Assembly (NCBI GenBank): GCA_964387695.1
Contig: CAYLXI010000063.1
Location: forward strand, 1 to 9,754
Length of the DNA stretch: 9,754 nt
DNA from: Thiosulfativibrio sp964387695
GTDB taxonomy: Bacteria; Pseudomonadota; Gammaproteobacteria; Thiomicrospirales; Thiomicrospiraceae
Direction: 5' to 3'
Below the pieces are notes generated by a model. It saw only the letters and a program-made list of their open reading frames with translations, did no database searches and was not told where the DNA came from. The translations under genes were made by a program, and so were the position numbers. Shown here piece by piece: positions 1 through 7,161 of the stretch. The first letter of the stretch is position 1; the number at the start of each line of letters is the position of its first letter.

Positions 1-19
1 TTATAATTTAGGGTAATTT

Positions 20-472
20 GTGATTTTAGAAGAAAAAATACAAAATTTATTAGAGCCAACAATCTCCTCAATGGGGTTTGAGTTTTGGGGGTGTGAATAC
101 CTTGCTGCGGGCAAGCACTCAACGCTTAGAGTTTATATTGATAAGCCAGAGGGGATTACAGTTGATGACTGTGGGAAAGTAAGCCATCAGGTCAGTGCAA
201 TTATGGATGTTGAAGATCCTATTTCTAGTGCTTATATGTTAGAAGTATCTTCTCCAGGTGTAGATAGACCCTTGTTTAAGCCAGAGCATTTTCAAATGCA
301 AAAAGGGCGTAAAATTAAAGTAAAATCTTCTATTCCTGTTATGGGCCGCAAAAATTTTAAAGGCTCTTTAGTGGCAGTAAATGATGATGGCATTGAAATT
401 GAAGTAGACAATGAAATTTATGAAATAGCGTTTGTTTTAATAGACAAAGCAAACTTAGAAGTCGAATTTTAA
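20..472 (+). CDS. rimP: Ribosome maturation factor RimP
   Basis: RimP is a cytoplasmic assembly factor needed for late maturation of the 30S ribosomal subunit. The protein is 150 residues, the usual length. The N-terminal alpha/beta domain (about residues 5-83) carries the family signature LEVSSPGVDRPL at 74-85 and the DD pair at 49-50. The C-terminal SH3-like barrel occupies about 86-150. The start is a GTG at 20, supported by an AGGG Shine-Dalgarno at 10-13 with a 6-base spacer and by the family's usual N-terminus just upstream of the LEP motif. nusA follows after 12 bases, the standard rimP-nusA arrangement. The promoter must lie upstream of the window. Nothing is odd apart from the GTG start, which is common in this gene. 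Confidence 0.96.
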   Translation: MILEEKIQNLLEPTISSMGFEFWGCEYLAAGKHSTLRVYIDKPEGITVDDCGKVSHQVSAIMDVEDPISSAYMLEVSSPGVDRPLFKPEHFQMQKGRKIKVKSSIPVMGRKNFKGSLVAVNDDGIEIEVDNEIYEIAFVLIDKANLEVEF

Positions 473-484
473 GGATTAGATAAA

Positions 485-1972
485 ATGAGTAAAGATGTTT
501 TAGCCGTTGTTGAAATTATGGCAAATGAAAAAGGTGTTGATAAAGAAATTATTTTTGATGCAATCGAAACGGCTCTAGCAACAGCCACCCGAAAGAATCA
601 TGGTGATGAGTTAGATGCACGGGTTGTTATTGATCGTATTACAGGGGAATATGAAACTTTTCAGCGTTGGGAAGTTATTGAAGACGATGTTCAAATTGAA
701 GACAATCCCTATTGGTTTATTCGCATGATGGATGCGGTAGATGAAGATCCTCATATTGAAGCAGGTCAATTTATTGAAAAACCTATAGATTCTATAGACT
801 TTGGGCGAATTGGTGCTCAAACAGCTAAACAAGTTATTTTGCAAAAAGTGCGAGAAGCAGAACGCAAAAAAGTAGTGGAAGAATACACCAAGCGAATAGG
901 CGAGATTGTTACTGGTTCGGTTAAACGCGTTGATCGGGGTGATGTTATTTTAGATTTAGGGGATAATATAGATGCCATTATTCCTCGTTCAGAATTGATT
1001 AACCGCGAAAACTTTAAAATGTCTGATCGGGTTAGAGGTTATATTCAAAATGTTGAGTTTCGTGCTAGAGGAGCTCAAATCTTTATGTCCCGCTCTTGCA
1101 ATGAAATGTTAATAGAGCTATTTAAAATAGAAGTTCCTGAAATAGGAGATGATCTTATTGATGTTATGAGCGTTGCACGAGATGTCGGTTTGCGGGCTAA
1201 AGTAGCAGTGCGAGCAAATGACCCGCGTTTAGATTCTATTGGTGCTTGTGTAGGAATGCGAGGAGGTCGTGTTCAAGCGGTAACGAATGAATTAAACAGT
1301 GAGCGAATTGATATTATTCTGTGGAATCCTGAAGATGCTCAGTTTGTTATCAATGCAATGGCTCCAGCAGAAGTAACTTCAATTATGGTTGATGAAGACA
1401 AGCGCTCAATGGATTTAGCCGTAGAAGATGAGCAGCTATCTCAAGCCATAGGAAAAAGCGGGCAAAATATTCGCCTTGCTTCTGAGCTAACAGGCTGGAC
1501 TCTTAATGTTATGACGCAGTCAGACATGGATGAAAAGCACAAAGTAGAGTCGACAGGTCAGTTAGAATTGTTTATGAATGCTTTAGAGTTGGACGAAGAT
1601 TTGGCAGAAGTTCTCGTAGCAGAAGGCTTTACTACGCTGGAAGAAATAGCCTATGTTCCAGCAGCAGAAATGCTTGAAATAGAAGGTTTTGATGAAGAGG
1701 TTGTGGTCGAATTAAAGCAACGAGCTAAAGATGCTTTATTAACGCAAGAAATTGTAAATGAAGAAAAACTTGCCATGGCAGAGCCAGCAGAAGATTTATT
1801 AGCGTTAGAGGGTATGGCTGCAGATGTCGCCAAAACTTTAGCAAGAAAAGGGGTTGTTACTCAAGAAGATCTTGCCGAATTAGGTATAGATGAGTTACAA
1901 GAATTGATTGAAATAGAAAACGATATTGCGGGTGAGTTAATCATGAAAGCTCGTGCACCGTGGTTTGAATAA
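485..1972 (+). CDS. nusA: Transcription termination/antitermination factor NusA
   Basis: NusA binds RNA polymerase and nascent RNA, affecting pausing, termination, and antitermination on rRNA operons. At 495 residues it has the full gammaproteobacterial length. Domains in order: N-terminal polymerase-binding domain (about 1-125), S1 domain (about 133-200), KH1 with its GxxG loop as GMRG (257-260), KH2 with GKSG (323-326), and two acidic helix-hairpin-helix repeats, AR1 (about 359-420) and AR2 (about 434-490). The acidic repeats are typical of Gammaproteobacteria, where AR2 contacts the alpha-subunit C-terminal domain. ATG 485 is preceded by AAGGA (471-475). Some usually conserved positions differ (SRSCNEM at 202-208, ARDVGLRA at 231-238), but no core motif is lost. 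It sits 12 bases after rimP and 18 before infB, in one operon. Confidence 0.98.
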   Translation: MSKDVLAVVEIMANEKGVDKEIIFDAIETALATATRKNHGDELDARVVIDRITGEYETFQRWEVIEDDVQIEDNPYWFIRMMDAVDEDPHIEAGQFIEKPIDSIDFGRIGAQTAKQVILQKVREAERKKVVEEYTKRIGEIVTGSVKRVDRGDVILDLGDNIDAIIPRSELINRENFKMSDRVRGYIQNVEFRARGAQIFMSRSCNEMLIELFKIEVPEIGDDLIDVMSVARDVGLRAKVAVRANDPRLDSIGACVGMRGGRVQAVTNELNSERIDIILWNPEDAQFVINAMAPAEVTSIMVDEDKRSMDLAVEDEQLSQAIGKSGQNIRLASELTGWTLNVMTQSDMDEKHKVESTGQLELFMNALELDEDLAEVLVAEGFTTLEEIAYVPAAEMLEIEGFDEEVVVELKQRAKDALLTQEIVNEEKLAMAEPAEDLLALEGMAADVAKTLARKGVVTQEDLAELGIDELQELIEIENDIAGELIMKARAPWFE

Positions 1973-1973
1973 T

Positions 1974-1980
1974 AGGAGGA
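1974..1980 (+). promoter_or_regulatory. Strong Shine-Dalgarno of infB
   Basis: AGGAGGA lies 10 bases before the infB ATG at 1991 and overlaps no coding sequence. It is the longest anti-16S match in the window, consistent with infB being made independently of coupling to nusA, and it fixes the infB start. Confidence 0.85.
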
Positions 1981-1990
1981 TTGATAGATT

Positions 1991-4438
1991 ATGTCTAAAG
2001 TATCCATAAAACAATTCTCAGAAAGCTTAAGTATTTCTGCTGAAAAATTAATATCACAGTTAGATGCCTCTGGTGTGAAAGGTAAAAAAGTCAGTGACTC
2101 TATTTCTGATGATGAAAAAAAATCTCTTTTAAGTTATTTAAAAGGTTTGCATGGTGACAGTGCAGAAACACCTAAAAAGGTAACTCTAAATCGTAAAAAA
2201 GTTAAAAAATTGAATTTGTCATCAGGATCAGGTAAGCGAGCAGTTAAAGTAGAGGTGCGCAAAAAACGCACCTATATTAAAAAACCTGAAGAAGTGAAAG
2301 TAGAAGAGCCAAAAATTACCCAAGAAACACCGCCCGTTTCTAAGGCTAAAGTTAGCAAGCCTTCTGTTGTTGAAGAGAAATCTAAATCACTTCCTAAAAA
2401 TACAAAACCTGTTAAAACAGAAAAAAAATCTTCTGCTCCAAAAGAGGATAAAAAAGAGGCTCCGAAGCATCATTCTTCCAAAGATGCTGTGCGCACTGAA
2501 AAGAAAGCACTTTCTGATAAAAAAGAAGGAAAATCTCACAAGGGTAAACCAACACCAAGGCAAAAAGGCTCTAAAAAGCAAATTGCTTTTGGTGGAGACA
2601 AGTCTTATGGTCGTCGTCGCAAAAATCAGCAGCATAAAAAAGAAGAAGATAATGAGCATGGTTTTCAAAAGCCAGTAGAAAAACAAGTTAGAGAAGTGTC
2701 TGTTGGTGAAACTATTAAAGTTTCTGAATTGGCTGACCAAATGGCAGTTAAAGCCGTTGAAGTAATTAAGTTATTGATGCAAATGGGAACTATGGCAACC
2801 ATTAATCAGTTGTTAGACCAAGAAACGGCAACGCTTGTAGTAGAAGAAATGGGTCATATCGTAAAGATTGTTAATGACAATGCACTGGAAGAATCTGTTG
2901 TAAATAAAGAGTACGATGGAGAATATACCCAACGCTCTCCAGTTGTAACCATTATGGGGCATGTTGACCATGGTAAAACCTCTTTGCTTGATTATATTCG
3001 TAAAGCCAAAGTTGCAGCAGGAGAAGCAGGCGGAATTACTCAACACATTGGTGCTTACAATGTTGATACGGGCCATGGTGGTATCACCTTTATTGATACT
3101 CCAGGGCATGAAGCTTTTACGGCAATGCGAGCTCGTGGTGCAAAAGTAACGGATATTGTAGTGGTGGTCGTGGCAGCAGATGATGGTGTGATGCCTCAAA
3201 CTCGTGAAGCAATCCAACATGCCAAAGCAGGTGGTGTGGGCATGATTGTTGCCATGAATAAAATGGATAAAGAAGGTGCCAGTCCTGATAAAGTTATGCA
3301 AGAACTGGTTGCGGAAGAAGTGGTTCCCGAAGAATGGGGAGGCGATGTACAATTTGTAAAAGTATCCGCTAAAACAGGCGACGGTGTTGACGATTTACTT
3401 GATGCAATACTTCTACAATCAGAAATGCTTGAGCTTGCCGCACCCATTGAAGGGCATGCCAAAGGCATTGTTATTGAATCTCGCCTAGATAAAGGTCGTG
3501 GTCCGGTCGCAACCGTTTTGATTCAGTCTGGTACTTTGAAAAAAGGTGATACTGCACTTTGTGGTATGGAATATGGTCGTGTTAAGGCAATGAGAGATGC
3601 CAGCGGTAAGCAAGTAGATTCGGCAGGACCATCAATTCCTGTTGAAATACTAGGGTTATCTTCTGTACCCATTGCGGGCGATGATATGATTACGGTTGAT
3701 AATGATCGTAAAGCGCGTGAAATAGCCTCACTTCGCAGTATAAAAAATAAAGAAATTAAAATTTCCCGTCAGCAAAAATCTAAATTAGACAATATGTTTA
3801 ATAAAATGACAGAAGGTAATGTTCAAGATGTTAATATCGTTTTAAAAGCCGATGTACAAGGGTCTATTCAAGCTATTTCTGAGGCCTTAATCAAGCTTTC
3901 TAATGATGAAGTACGCGTTAATATTGTATCTTCTGGCGTGGGTGGTATTTCTGAAACGGATGCCAACCTTGCTTTAGCTTCAGAAGCTCTAATATTTGGT
4001 TTTAATGTTCGTGCCGATGCCAAAGCTAAGCGCTTAATTGATAATGAAGGTATTTTCTTAAAGTATTATAGTATTATCTATGAAGTGGTTGATGAAGTTA
4101 AGCGCGCAGTAGAAGGCAAGTTAGCACCTGACTTTAAAGAAGAAATTATTGGTATTGCAGATGTTAGAGATGTCTTTAAAGCACCAAAAATTGGACTTAT
4201 TGCAGGTTGTATGGTAACGGAAGGTATCGTTAAACGAAACAGTCCAATTCGTGTACTTCGTGATAATGTTGTTATTTACGAAGGGGCATTAGAATCATTG
4301 CGTCGCTTTAAAGATGACGTTCAAGAAGTTCGTCAATCTACAGAATGTGGTATTGGGGTTAAAGATTACAACGATGTTAAAGTTGGAGATCAAATTGAGG
4401 TCTTTGAGCGCATTGAAGTTAAGCACACGCTTGATTAA
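1991..4438 (+). CDS. infB: Translation initiation factor IF-2
   Basis: IF2 is the GTPase that brings fMet-tRNA to the 30S subunit and promotes 50S joining. The 815-residue protein is complete. In order: IF2_N winged module (about 1-52), IF2-associated segment (about 60-98) with KKRTYIKK, a very Lys-rich low-complexity linker (about 100-235), a second IF2_N module (about 240-292), the G domain (about 314-482), domain II (about 490-580), C1 (about 608-710) and the fMet-binding C2 domain (about 724-815). All GTPase motifs are intact: G1 GHVDHGKT (323-330), switch I GITQHIGA (348-355), G3 DTPGHE (369-374), G4 NKMD (423-426) and G5 SAK (459-461). The linker is mostly AAA/AAG lysine codons, giving A-rich runs. 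It follows nusA by 18 bases. In the usual order rbfA comes next, here after a 105-base stretch with an assembly gap. Confidence 0.98.
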   Translation: MSKVSIKQFSESLSISAEKLISQLDASGVKGKKVSDSISDDEKKSLLSYLKGLHGDSAETPKKVTLNRKKVKKLNLSSGSGKRAVKVEVRKKRTYIKKPEEVKVEEPKITQETPPVSKAKVSKPSVVEEKSKSLPKNTKPVKTEKKSSAPKEDKKEAPKHHSSKDAVRTEKKALSDKKEGKSHKGKPTPRQKGSKKQIAFGGDKSYGRRRKNQQHKKEEDNEHGFQKPVEKQVREVSVGETIKVSELADQMAVKAVEVIKLLMQMGTMATINQLLDQETATLVVEEMGHIVKIVNDNALEESVVNKEYDGEYTQRSPVVTIMGHVDHGKTSLLDYIRKAKVAAGEAGGITQHIGAYNVDTGHGGITFIDTPGHEAFTAMRARGAKVTDIVVVVVAADDGVMPQTREAIQHAKAGGVGMIVAMNKMDKEGASPDKVMQELVAEEVVPEEWGGDVQFVKVSAKTGDGVDDLLDAILLQSEMLELAAPIEGHAKGIVIESRLDKGRGPVATVLIQSGTLKKGDTALCGMEYGRVKAMRDASGKQVDSAGPSIPVEILGLSSVPIAGDDMITVDNDRKAREIASLRSIKNKEIKISRQQKSKLDNMFNKMTEGNVQDVNIVLKADVQGSIQAISEALIKLSNDEVRVNIVSSGVGGISETDANLALASEALIFGFNVRADAKAKRLIDNEGIFLKYYSIIYEVVDEVKRAVEGKLAPDFKEEIIGIADVRDVFKAPKIGLIAGCMVTEGIVKRNSPIRVLRDNVVIYEGALESLRRFKDDVQEVRQSTECGIGVKDYNDVKVGDQIEVFERIEVKHTLD

Positions 4439-4543
4439 AGTTAAACCAGAATCTTATGTAGGGATTTAGGTTAAAACAATATATTAAGCTCTTCCTTAAG
4501 GAAGCACTTAACAACNNNNNNNNNNTTGCTTTAAGGAAAAAAC
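4439..4543. other. infB-rbfA intergenic region with assembly gap
   Basis: Ten Ns at 4516-4525 mark a scaffold join, so the true length and content here are unknown; ten may be a placeholder. The left side carries a perfect 14-base palindrome, CTTCCTTAAGGAAG (4491-4504). The right side ends with the rbfA Shine-Dalgarno. I see no tRNA, no convincing promoter and no terminator T-tract in the visible bases. Confidence 0.9.
4491..4538 (+). promoter_or_regulatory. Possible pairing that masks the rbfA ribosome-binding site
   Basis: TTCCTTAAGG (4492-4501) can pair with CTTTAAGGAA (4529-4538): ten pairs, one of them G-U. This covers the whole rbfA Shine-Dalgarno AAGGA (4533-4537). The upstream arm is also part of a self-complementary palindrome (4491-4504), so two alternative hairpins are possible. 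The pairing is seen directly; a regulatory role is inference. The loop includes the N-gap, so its real size is unknown. Confidence 0.3.
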
Positions 4544-4912
4544 ATGAATACAGAAATTAGTCGTCCTACTAGAGTGGCATTAGAAATACGAAAAACTCTG
4601 GGAGGGTTATTACAGCGTGAAACAAAAGACCCTAGGTTACAAAGAATTAACATCACTGAGTGTAAGATTTCTAAAGATTTAAGTATTGCTACAATTTACT
4701 TCACCATTATCGGAGCAGAAAAAGACGATAAAGAAATTCAAGAAGCCATTAAAGCCTTTGAAAAAGCTAGAAATTTTTTACGCTCTGAAATTGGCAAACG
4801 CTTAAGATTAAGAATAACTCCTGAATTACGGTTTTTTTATGATGAGGTGGCAGAAAAAGCCAGCGATTTAGAAATATTAATTCAAAAAGCACTACACTCG
4901 CATGAGCGATAA
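4544..4912 (+). CDS. rbfA: 30S ribosome-binding factor RbfA
   Basis: RbfA binds the 30S subunit near the 5' end of 16S rRNA and helps late subunit maturation; in E. coli it is a cold-shock protein. The 122-residue product has the usual length and single KH-type fold. Visible signatures are the N-terminal RPTRVALEIRK helix, LLQRETKDPRL (22-32), and the C-terminal block FLRSEIGKRLRLRITPELRF followed by FYD. ATG 4544 has AAGGA at 4533-4537 with a 6-base spacer. The gene lies 105 bases after infB, across the assembly gap, and its last 11 bases overlap truB. The rbfA-truB pair is a standard neighbourhood. Its leader may be able to hide its own ribosome-binding site (see 4491-4538). Confidence 0.97.
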   Translation: MNTEISRPTRVALEIRKTLGGLLQRETKDPRLQRINITECKISKDLSIATIYFTIIGAEKDDKEIQEAIKAFEKARNFLRSEIGKRLRLRITPELRFFYDEVAEKASDLEILIQKALHSHER

Positions 4913-5804
4913 TCCCATTAAAAAACAATGGCAAAAAATAAATGGTTTAGTGCTATTAAATAAACCAGCAGGGGTTAGCTCTAACGGTATTTTGCAGCAG
5001 GTTAGACGAATTTATAACGCCAAAAAAGCAGGGCATACTGGATCATTAGATCCTTTTGCAACAGGTTTGCTTCCGATATGCTTTGGTGAAGCCACTAAAG
5101 TATCAGGTTTATTGCTAGACTCAAATAAAACCTACCTTGCAACCTTAAAATTAGGTCAATCGACAGATTCTGGTGATAAAGATGGGGAAATTGTTAAAGA
5201 GCAAGCTGTTCCAACCTTAACCGAAGAAGAAATAAAAGCGGTGCTAAAGAAGTTTATGGGTAATATTACCCAAATTCCCCCTATGTATTCAGCCTTAAAA
5301 CATCAAGGCAAGCCACTATATTATTATGCTCGCAAAGGCATTGAAATTGAACGGCCAGCAAGAAAAGTAAAAATTTTAGATTTATCTCTTGAATGCTTTG
5401 ATTTTAAAAAAGAAGTTAAGTTTAAAGTTAGTTGCTCCAAAGGGACTTATATTCGTACTCTAGGAGAAGATATTGCCTTGGCACTTGGAACAATAGGGCA
5501 TTTAACGGCTCTACATCGTATAGAAACAGGTAGTTTAACGGCGGATAAAATGGTTGATGTTGCAATAATTGAACAAAATAAAGACGCTTTTTTATTGCCG
5601 ATTGACCTACCTTTAAAGCACTTATCTTCTCTACACCTCTCTAAAGAACAAACTAAAGTTGTCATGCATGGTGGCAAATTAGCCATTGAAAAACCTGCTA
5701 CAGATATTGTTAAATATTATGATGTTGATGGTCAGTTTATCGGTGTAGGAGAGTGGGTGGATGAAAAAAACCACTTAAAGCCTAAGCGATTATTTAATTT
5801 ATAG
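4902..5804 (+). CDS. truB: tRNA pseudouridine(55) synthase TruB
   Basis: TruB isomerises uridine 55 in the T-loop of tRNAs to pseudouridine and also acts as a tRNA chaperone. The 300-residue protein is full length. The catalytic motif HTGSLDPFATGLLP puts the nucleophilic aspartate at D50; Y78 (motif KTY) and R185 in CSKGTYIRT match the other conserved active-site positions. The catalytic domain covers about 12-212, and a C-terminal PUA-like domain about 240-298. The ATG at 4902 lies inside the end of rbfA (11-base overlap). I see no Shine-Dalgarno before it, so translation probably depends on coupling to rbfA. The next gene starts 5 bases after the stop. Confidence 0.97.
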   Translation: MSDNPIKKQWQKINGLVLLNKPAGVSSNGILQQVRRIYNAKKAGHTGSLDPFATGLLPICFGEATKVSGLLLDSNKTYLATLKLGQSTDSGDKDGEIVKEQAVPTLTEEEIKAVLKKFMGNITQIPPMYSALKHQGKPLYYYARKGIEIERPARKVKILDLSLECFDFKKEVKFKVSCSKGTYIRTLGEDIALALGTIGHLTALHRIETGSLTADKMVDVAIIEQNKDAFLLPIDLPLKHLSSLHLSKEQTKVVMHGGKLAIEKPATDIVKYYDVDGQFIGVGEWVDEKNHLKPKRLFNL

Positions 5805-5809
5805 CTTTT

Positions 5810-6634
5810 ATGACATCTTATCCCCTTCCTCTTATCGATCTTCGTTCAGAAAAGAATTATATTCAAGGTCATCTTGAAGAATCCACCCATTTACCTTGGC
5901 CAAGTTTACAAGAAAGATTAAATGAATTACCCGAACGACCAGCCCAGCTAAATTTACTGGGTAATCAAGCAGCATTAGACTCTGCTAAATTATTTTTAGA
6001 GCAAAAAGGCTATCAAATTAATCGCCTTATTTTATCTGAATTTATTCAAGAAATGACTTTAAAATTACCAGGCCTGGTAAAAGTGAATAATAAATCTCAA
6101 GCTCTATGGCAGCCCAGTTCTTTGGTCAAAGAGTTTGTATCTATACTGAATAAACATCAAAATATAACAGAATGTTCAGGTTTAGATATAGGTTGTGGGG
6201 GAGGGCGTGACGCTGTTTATTTGGCAATGCAGGGAATGAGTATGACGGGCATTGATCGCAAAGAAGCTGTGTTGTGTAGGGCAAAAAATCTCTCTAAATA
6301 TCAGGGTGTTAGAGTAAATTGGTTACATTGTGATTTAGAAAGGTTAGATTGTTTTCCTAGCAAAAAACAAGATGTTATATTAATAGTAAGATATTTAAAC
6401 AGAAAATTATTTAGCAAGATAAAACAGGCTTTAAACCCTAGAGGATGGTTAGTTTTTCAAGCCTTTTCAACAGGGTGTGAATTATTTGGCAGCCCTAAAA
6501 ATTCTAATTTTATTTTAAGATACAATGAGTTTTCAGAAGTTTTTTCAGACTTTGAGGTTTTTGTTGATAGAATAGATCGCACAAAAGATGGCCGTCCAGT
6601 GGCTTCATTTATTGCAAGAAAAAAGGAGATTTAG
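5810..6634 (+). CDS. Degenerate rhodanese domain fused to class I SAM methyltransferase (TehB-like)
   Basis: The 274-residue protein has two parts. Residues about 5-85 resemble a rhodanese domain (DLR at 10-12, GHLEESTHLPW at 20-30), but the loop that should carry the catalytic cysteine reads LLGNQAA (49-55). There is no cysteine before residue 122, so sulfurtransferase activity is unlikely. Residues about 100-272 form a Rossmann methyltransferase: motif I LDIGCGGGRD (125-134), acidic D149 in GIDR, D175 in HCDLER, and VRYLNRKLF (193-201). A late motif, GSPKNSNFILRYNEF (227-241), is one I recognise from TehB-related methyltransferases. The substrate is unknown. It starts 5 bases after truB with no visible Shine-Dalgarno, and the next gene begins 1 base after its stop. 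Ten of its 17 arginine codons are AGA or AGG, against 1 of 8 in rpsO, suggesting low expression or different ancestry. The fold is sure, the function is not. Confidence 0.85.
   Translation: MTSYPLPLIDLRSEKNYIQGHLEESTHLPWPSLQERLNELPERPAQLNLLGNQAALDSAKLFLEQKGYQINRLILSEFIQEMTLKLPGLVKVNNKSQALWQPSSLVKEFVSILNKHQNITECSGLDIGCGGGRDAVYLAMQGMSMTGIDRKEAVLCRAKNLSKYQGVRVNWLHCDLERLDCFPSKKQDVILIVRYLNRKLFSKIKQALNPRGWLVFQAFSTGCELFGSPKNSNFILRYNEFSEVFSDFEVFVDRIDRTKDGRPVASFIARKKEI
6623..6629 (+). promoter_or_regulatory. Shine-Dalgarno that sets the start of the cNMP-binding gene
   Basis: AAGGAGA sits inside the end of the methyltransferase gene, 6 bases before ATG 6636. It decides the start in favour of 6636 over the in-frame ATG at 6588, which has no such site and would overlap the upstream gene by 47 bases. 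Confidence 0.85.
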
Positions 6635-6635
6635 T

Positions 6636-7127
6636 ATGTTAGAAATGAATTCCAGTGAATTATTTGATTACTTTCAAAAAAACTTAATTTGTGAGTCCTT
6701 AACACACTCAGAAGTTAAGACAATGACCCATTACCTACAAGAAAAAACCTATAAAAAAGGGGCTATTATTTCTAATATGGGAGAAGTGGGTAACTCCATG
6801 TATTTTATTATTTCAGGGAAAGTGGCTTTTACGACTTCTGATGGTCGTGGAGAAGCAGATATTGGTCGTCAAGGTCGTGGAACTTTAATCGGAGAAATGT
6901 CTTTTTTTGACCGTAAACCAAGAATGCTCAAAATGGCAGCATCCTCAAAAGAGGTTCTCTTAATTGAAATAACCCGCCCTATGTACAATCGCTTAAAGGT
7001 TGAACACCCTTATATTGCGGTAAATTTAACCGAAAATGCCATTGTTAGTTTAGACCTCTTGATTAGAAATATGAGCAGTGAAATTTCATATTTAGAAAAT
7101 TATATGAGAGGCGTCGGCAAGAGGTAG
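6636..7127 (+). CDS. Stand-alone cyclic nucleotide-binding domain protein
   Basis: The 163-residue protein is a single CAP/Crp-type cyclic nucleotide-binding beta-barrel (about residues 18-118) with a helical C-terminus (about 115-160). The phosphate-binding cassette is recognisable as LIGEMSFFDRKPR (84-96), keeping the glutamate (E87) and arginine (R96) that hold the ribose and cyclic phosphate in CAP. The residue after the arginine is methionine where CAP has serine. The glycine-rich turns around G49, G52 and G61 are also present. There is no helix-turn-helix and no catalytic or membrane segment, so it is not a normal Crp/Fnr regulator; it may act through a partner or by dimerising. The ligand is unknown, and cNMP binding is inferred from the cassette. 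It follows the methyltransferase by 1 base with a strong ribosome-binding site and ends just before the rpsO promoter. Confidence 0.85.
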   Translation: MLEMNSSELFDYFQKNLICESLTHSEVKTMTHYLQEKTYKKGAIISNMGEVGNSMYFIISGKVAFTTSDGRGEADIGRQGRGTLIGEMSFFDRKPRMLKMAASSKEVLLIEITRPMYNRLKVEHPYIAVNLTENAIVSLDLLIRNMSSEISYLENYMRGVGKR

Positions 7128-7155
7128 TTGCAATTTATTAAGTAATGAGTATAAT
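7128..7155 (+). promoter_or_regulatory. Probable sigma70-type promoter for rpsO-pnp
   Basis: TTGCAA (7128-7133) and a perfect TATAAT (7150-7155) are separated by 16 bases, directly after the stop codon at 7125-7127. Initiation would fall near 7162, giving a leader of about 68 bases before the rpsO ATG. A promoter at this place agrees with the separately transcribed rpsO-pnp unit known in E. coli. Confidence 0.65.
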
Positions 7156-7161
7156 TATTTT

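Noticed and set aside
2..7. A perfect TATAAT just before rimP.
   Set aside because: Transcription would start around base 14, removing the Shine-Dalgarno at 10-13, and the -35 region is outside the window. It is most likely chance in AT-rich DNA.
2291..2740. Lys-rich, A-rich stretch of infB as a repeat or a frameshifted region.
   Set aside because: It is the normal low-complexity linker between the two IF2_N modules; the reading frame is continuous and both flanking domains are intact.
2486..2741. An internal start for a shorter IF2 form, as in E. coli.
   Set aside because: GTG and ATG codons exist in the linker region, but none I inspected has a clear Shine-Dalgarno before it.
2813..3352. 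A 179-codon open frame on the minus strand inside infB.
   Set aside because: It is fully antisense to the conserved IF2 G domain, has a His/Phe-rich composition typical of a reverse-strand shadow, and resembles no protein family.
4457..4485. TATATT (4480-4485) as a possible promoter for rbfA.
   Set aside because: No acceptable -35 hexamer lies 16-18 bases upstream (the bases read TGTAGG or similar).
6588..6635. In-frame upstream ATG that would add 16 residues to the cyclic nucleotide-binding protein.
   Set aside because: It lies inside the methyltransferase gene without a ribosome-binding site, while ATG 6636 has AAGGAGA at the right distance and gives the normal N-terminus.
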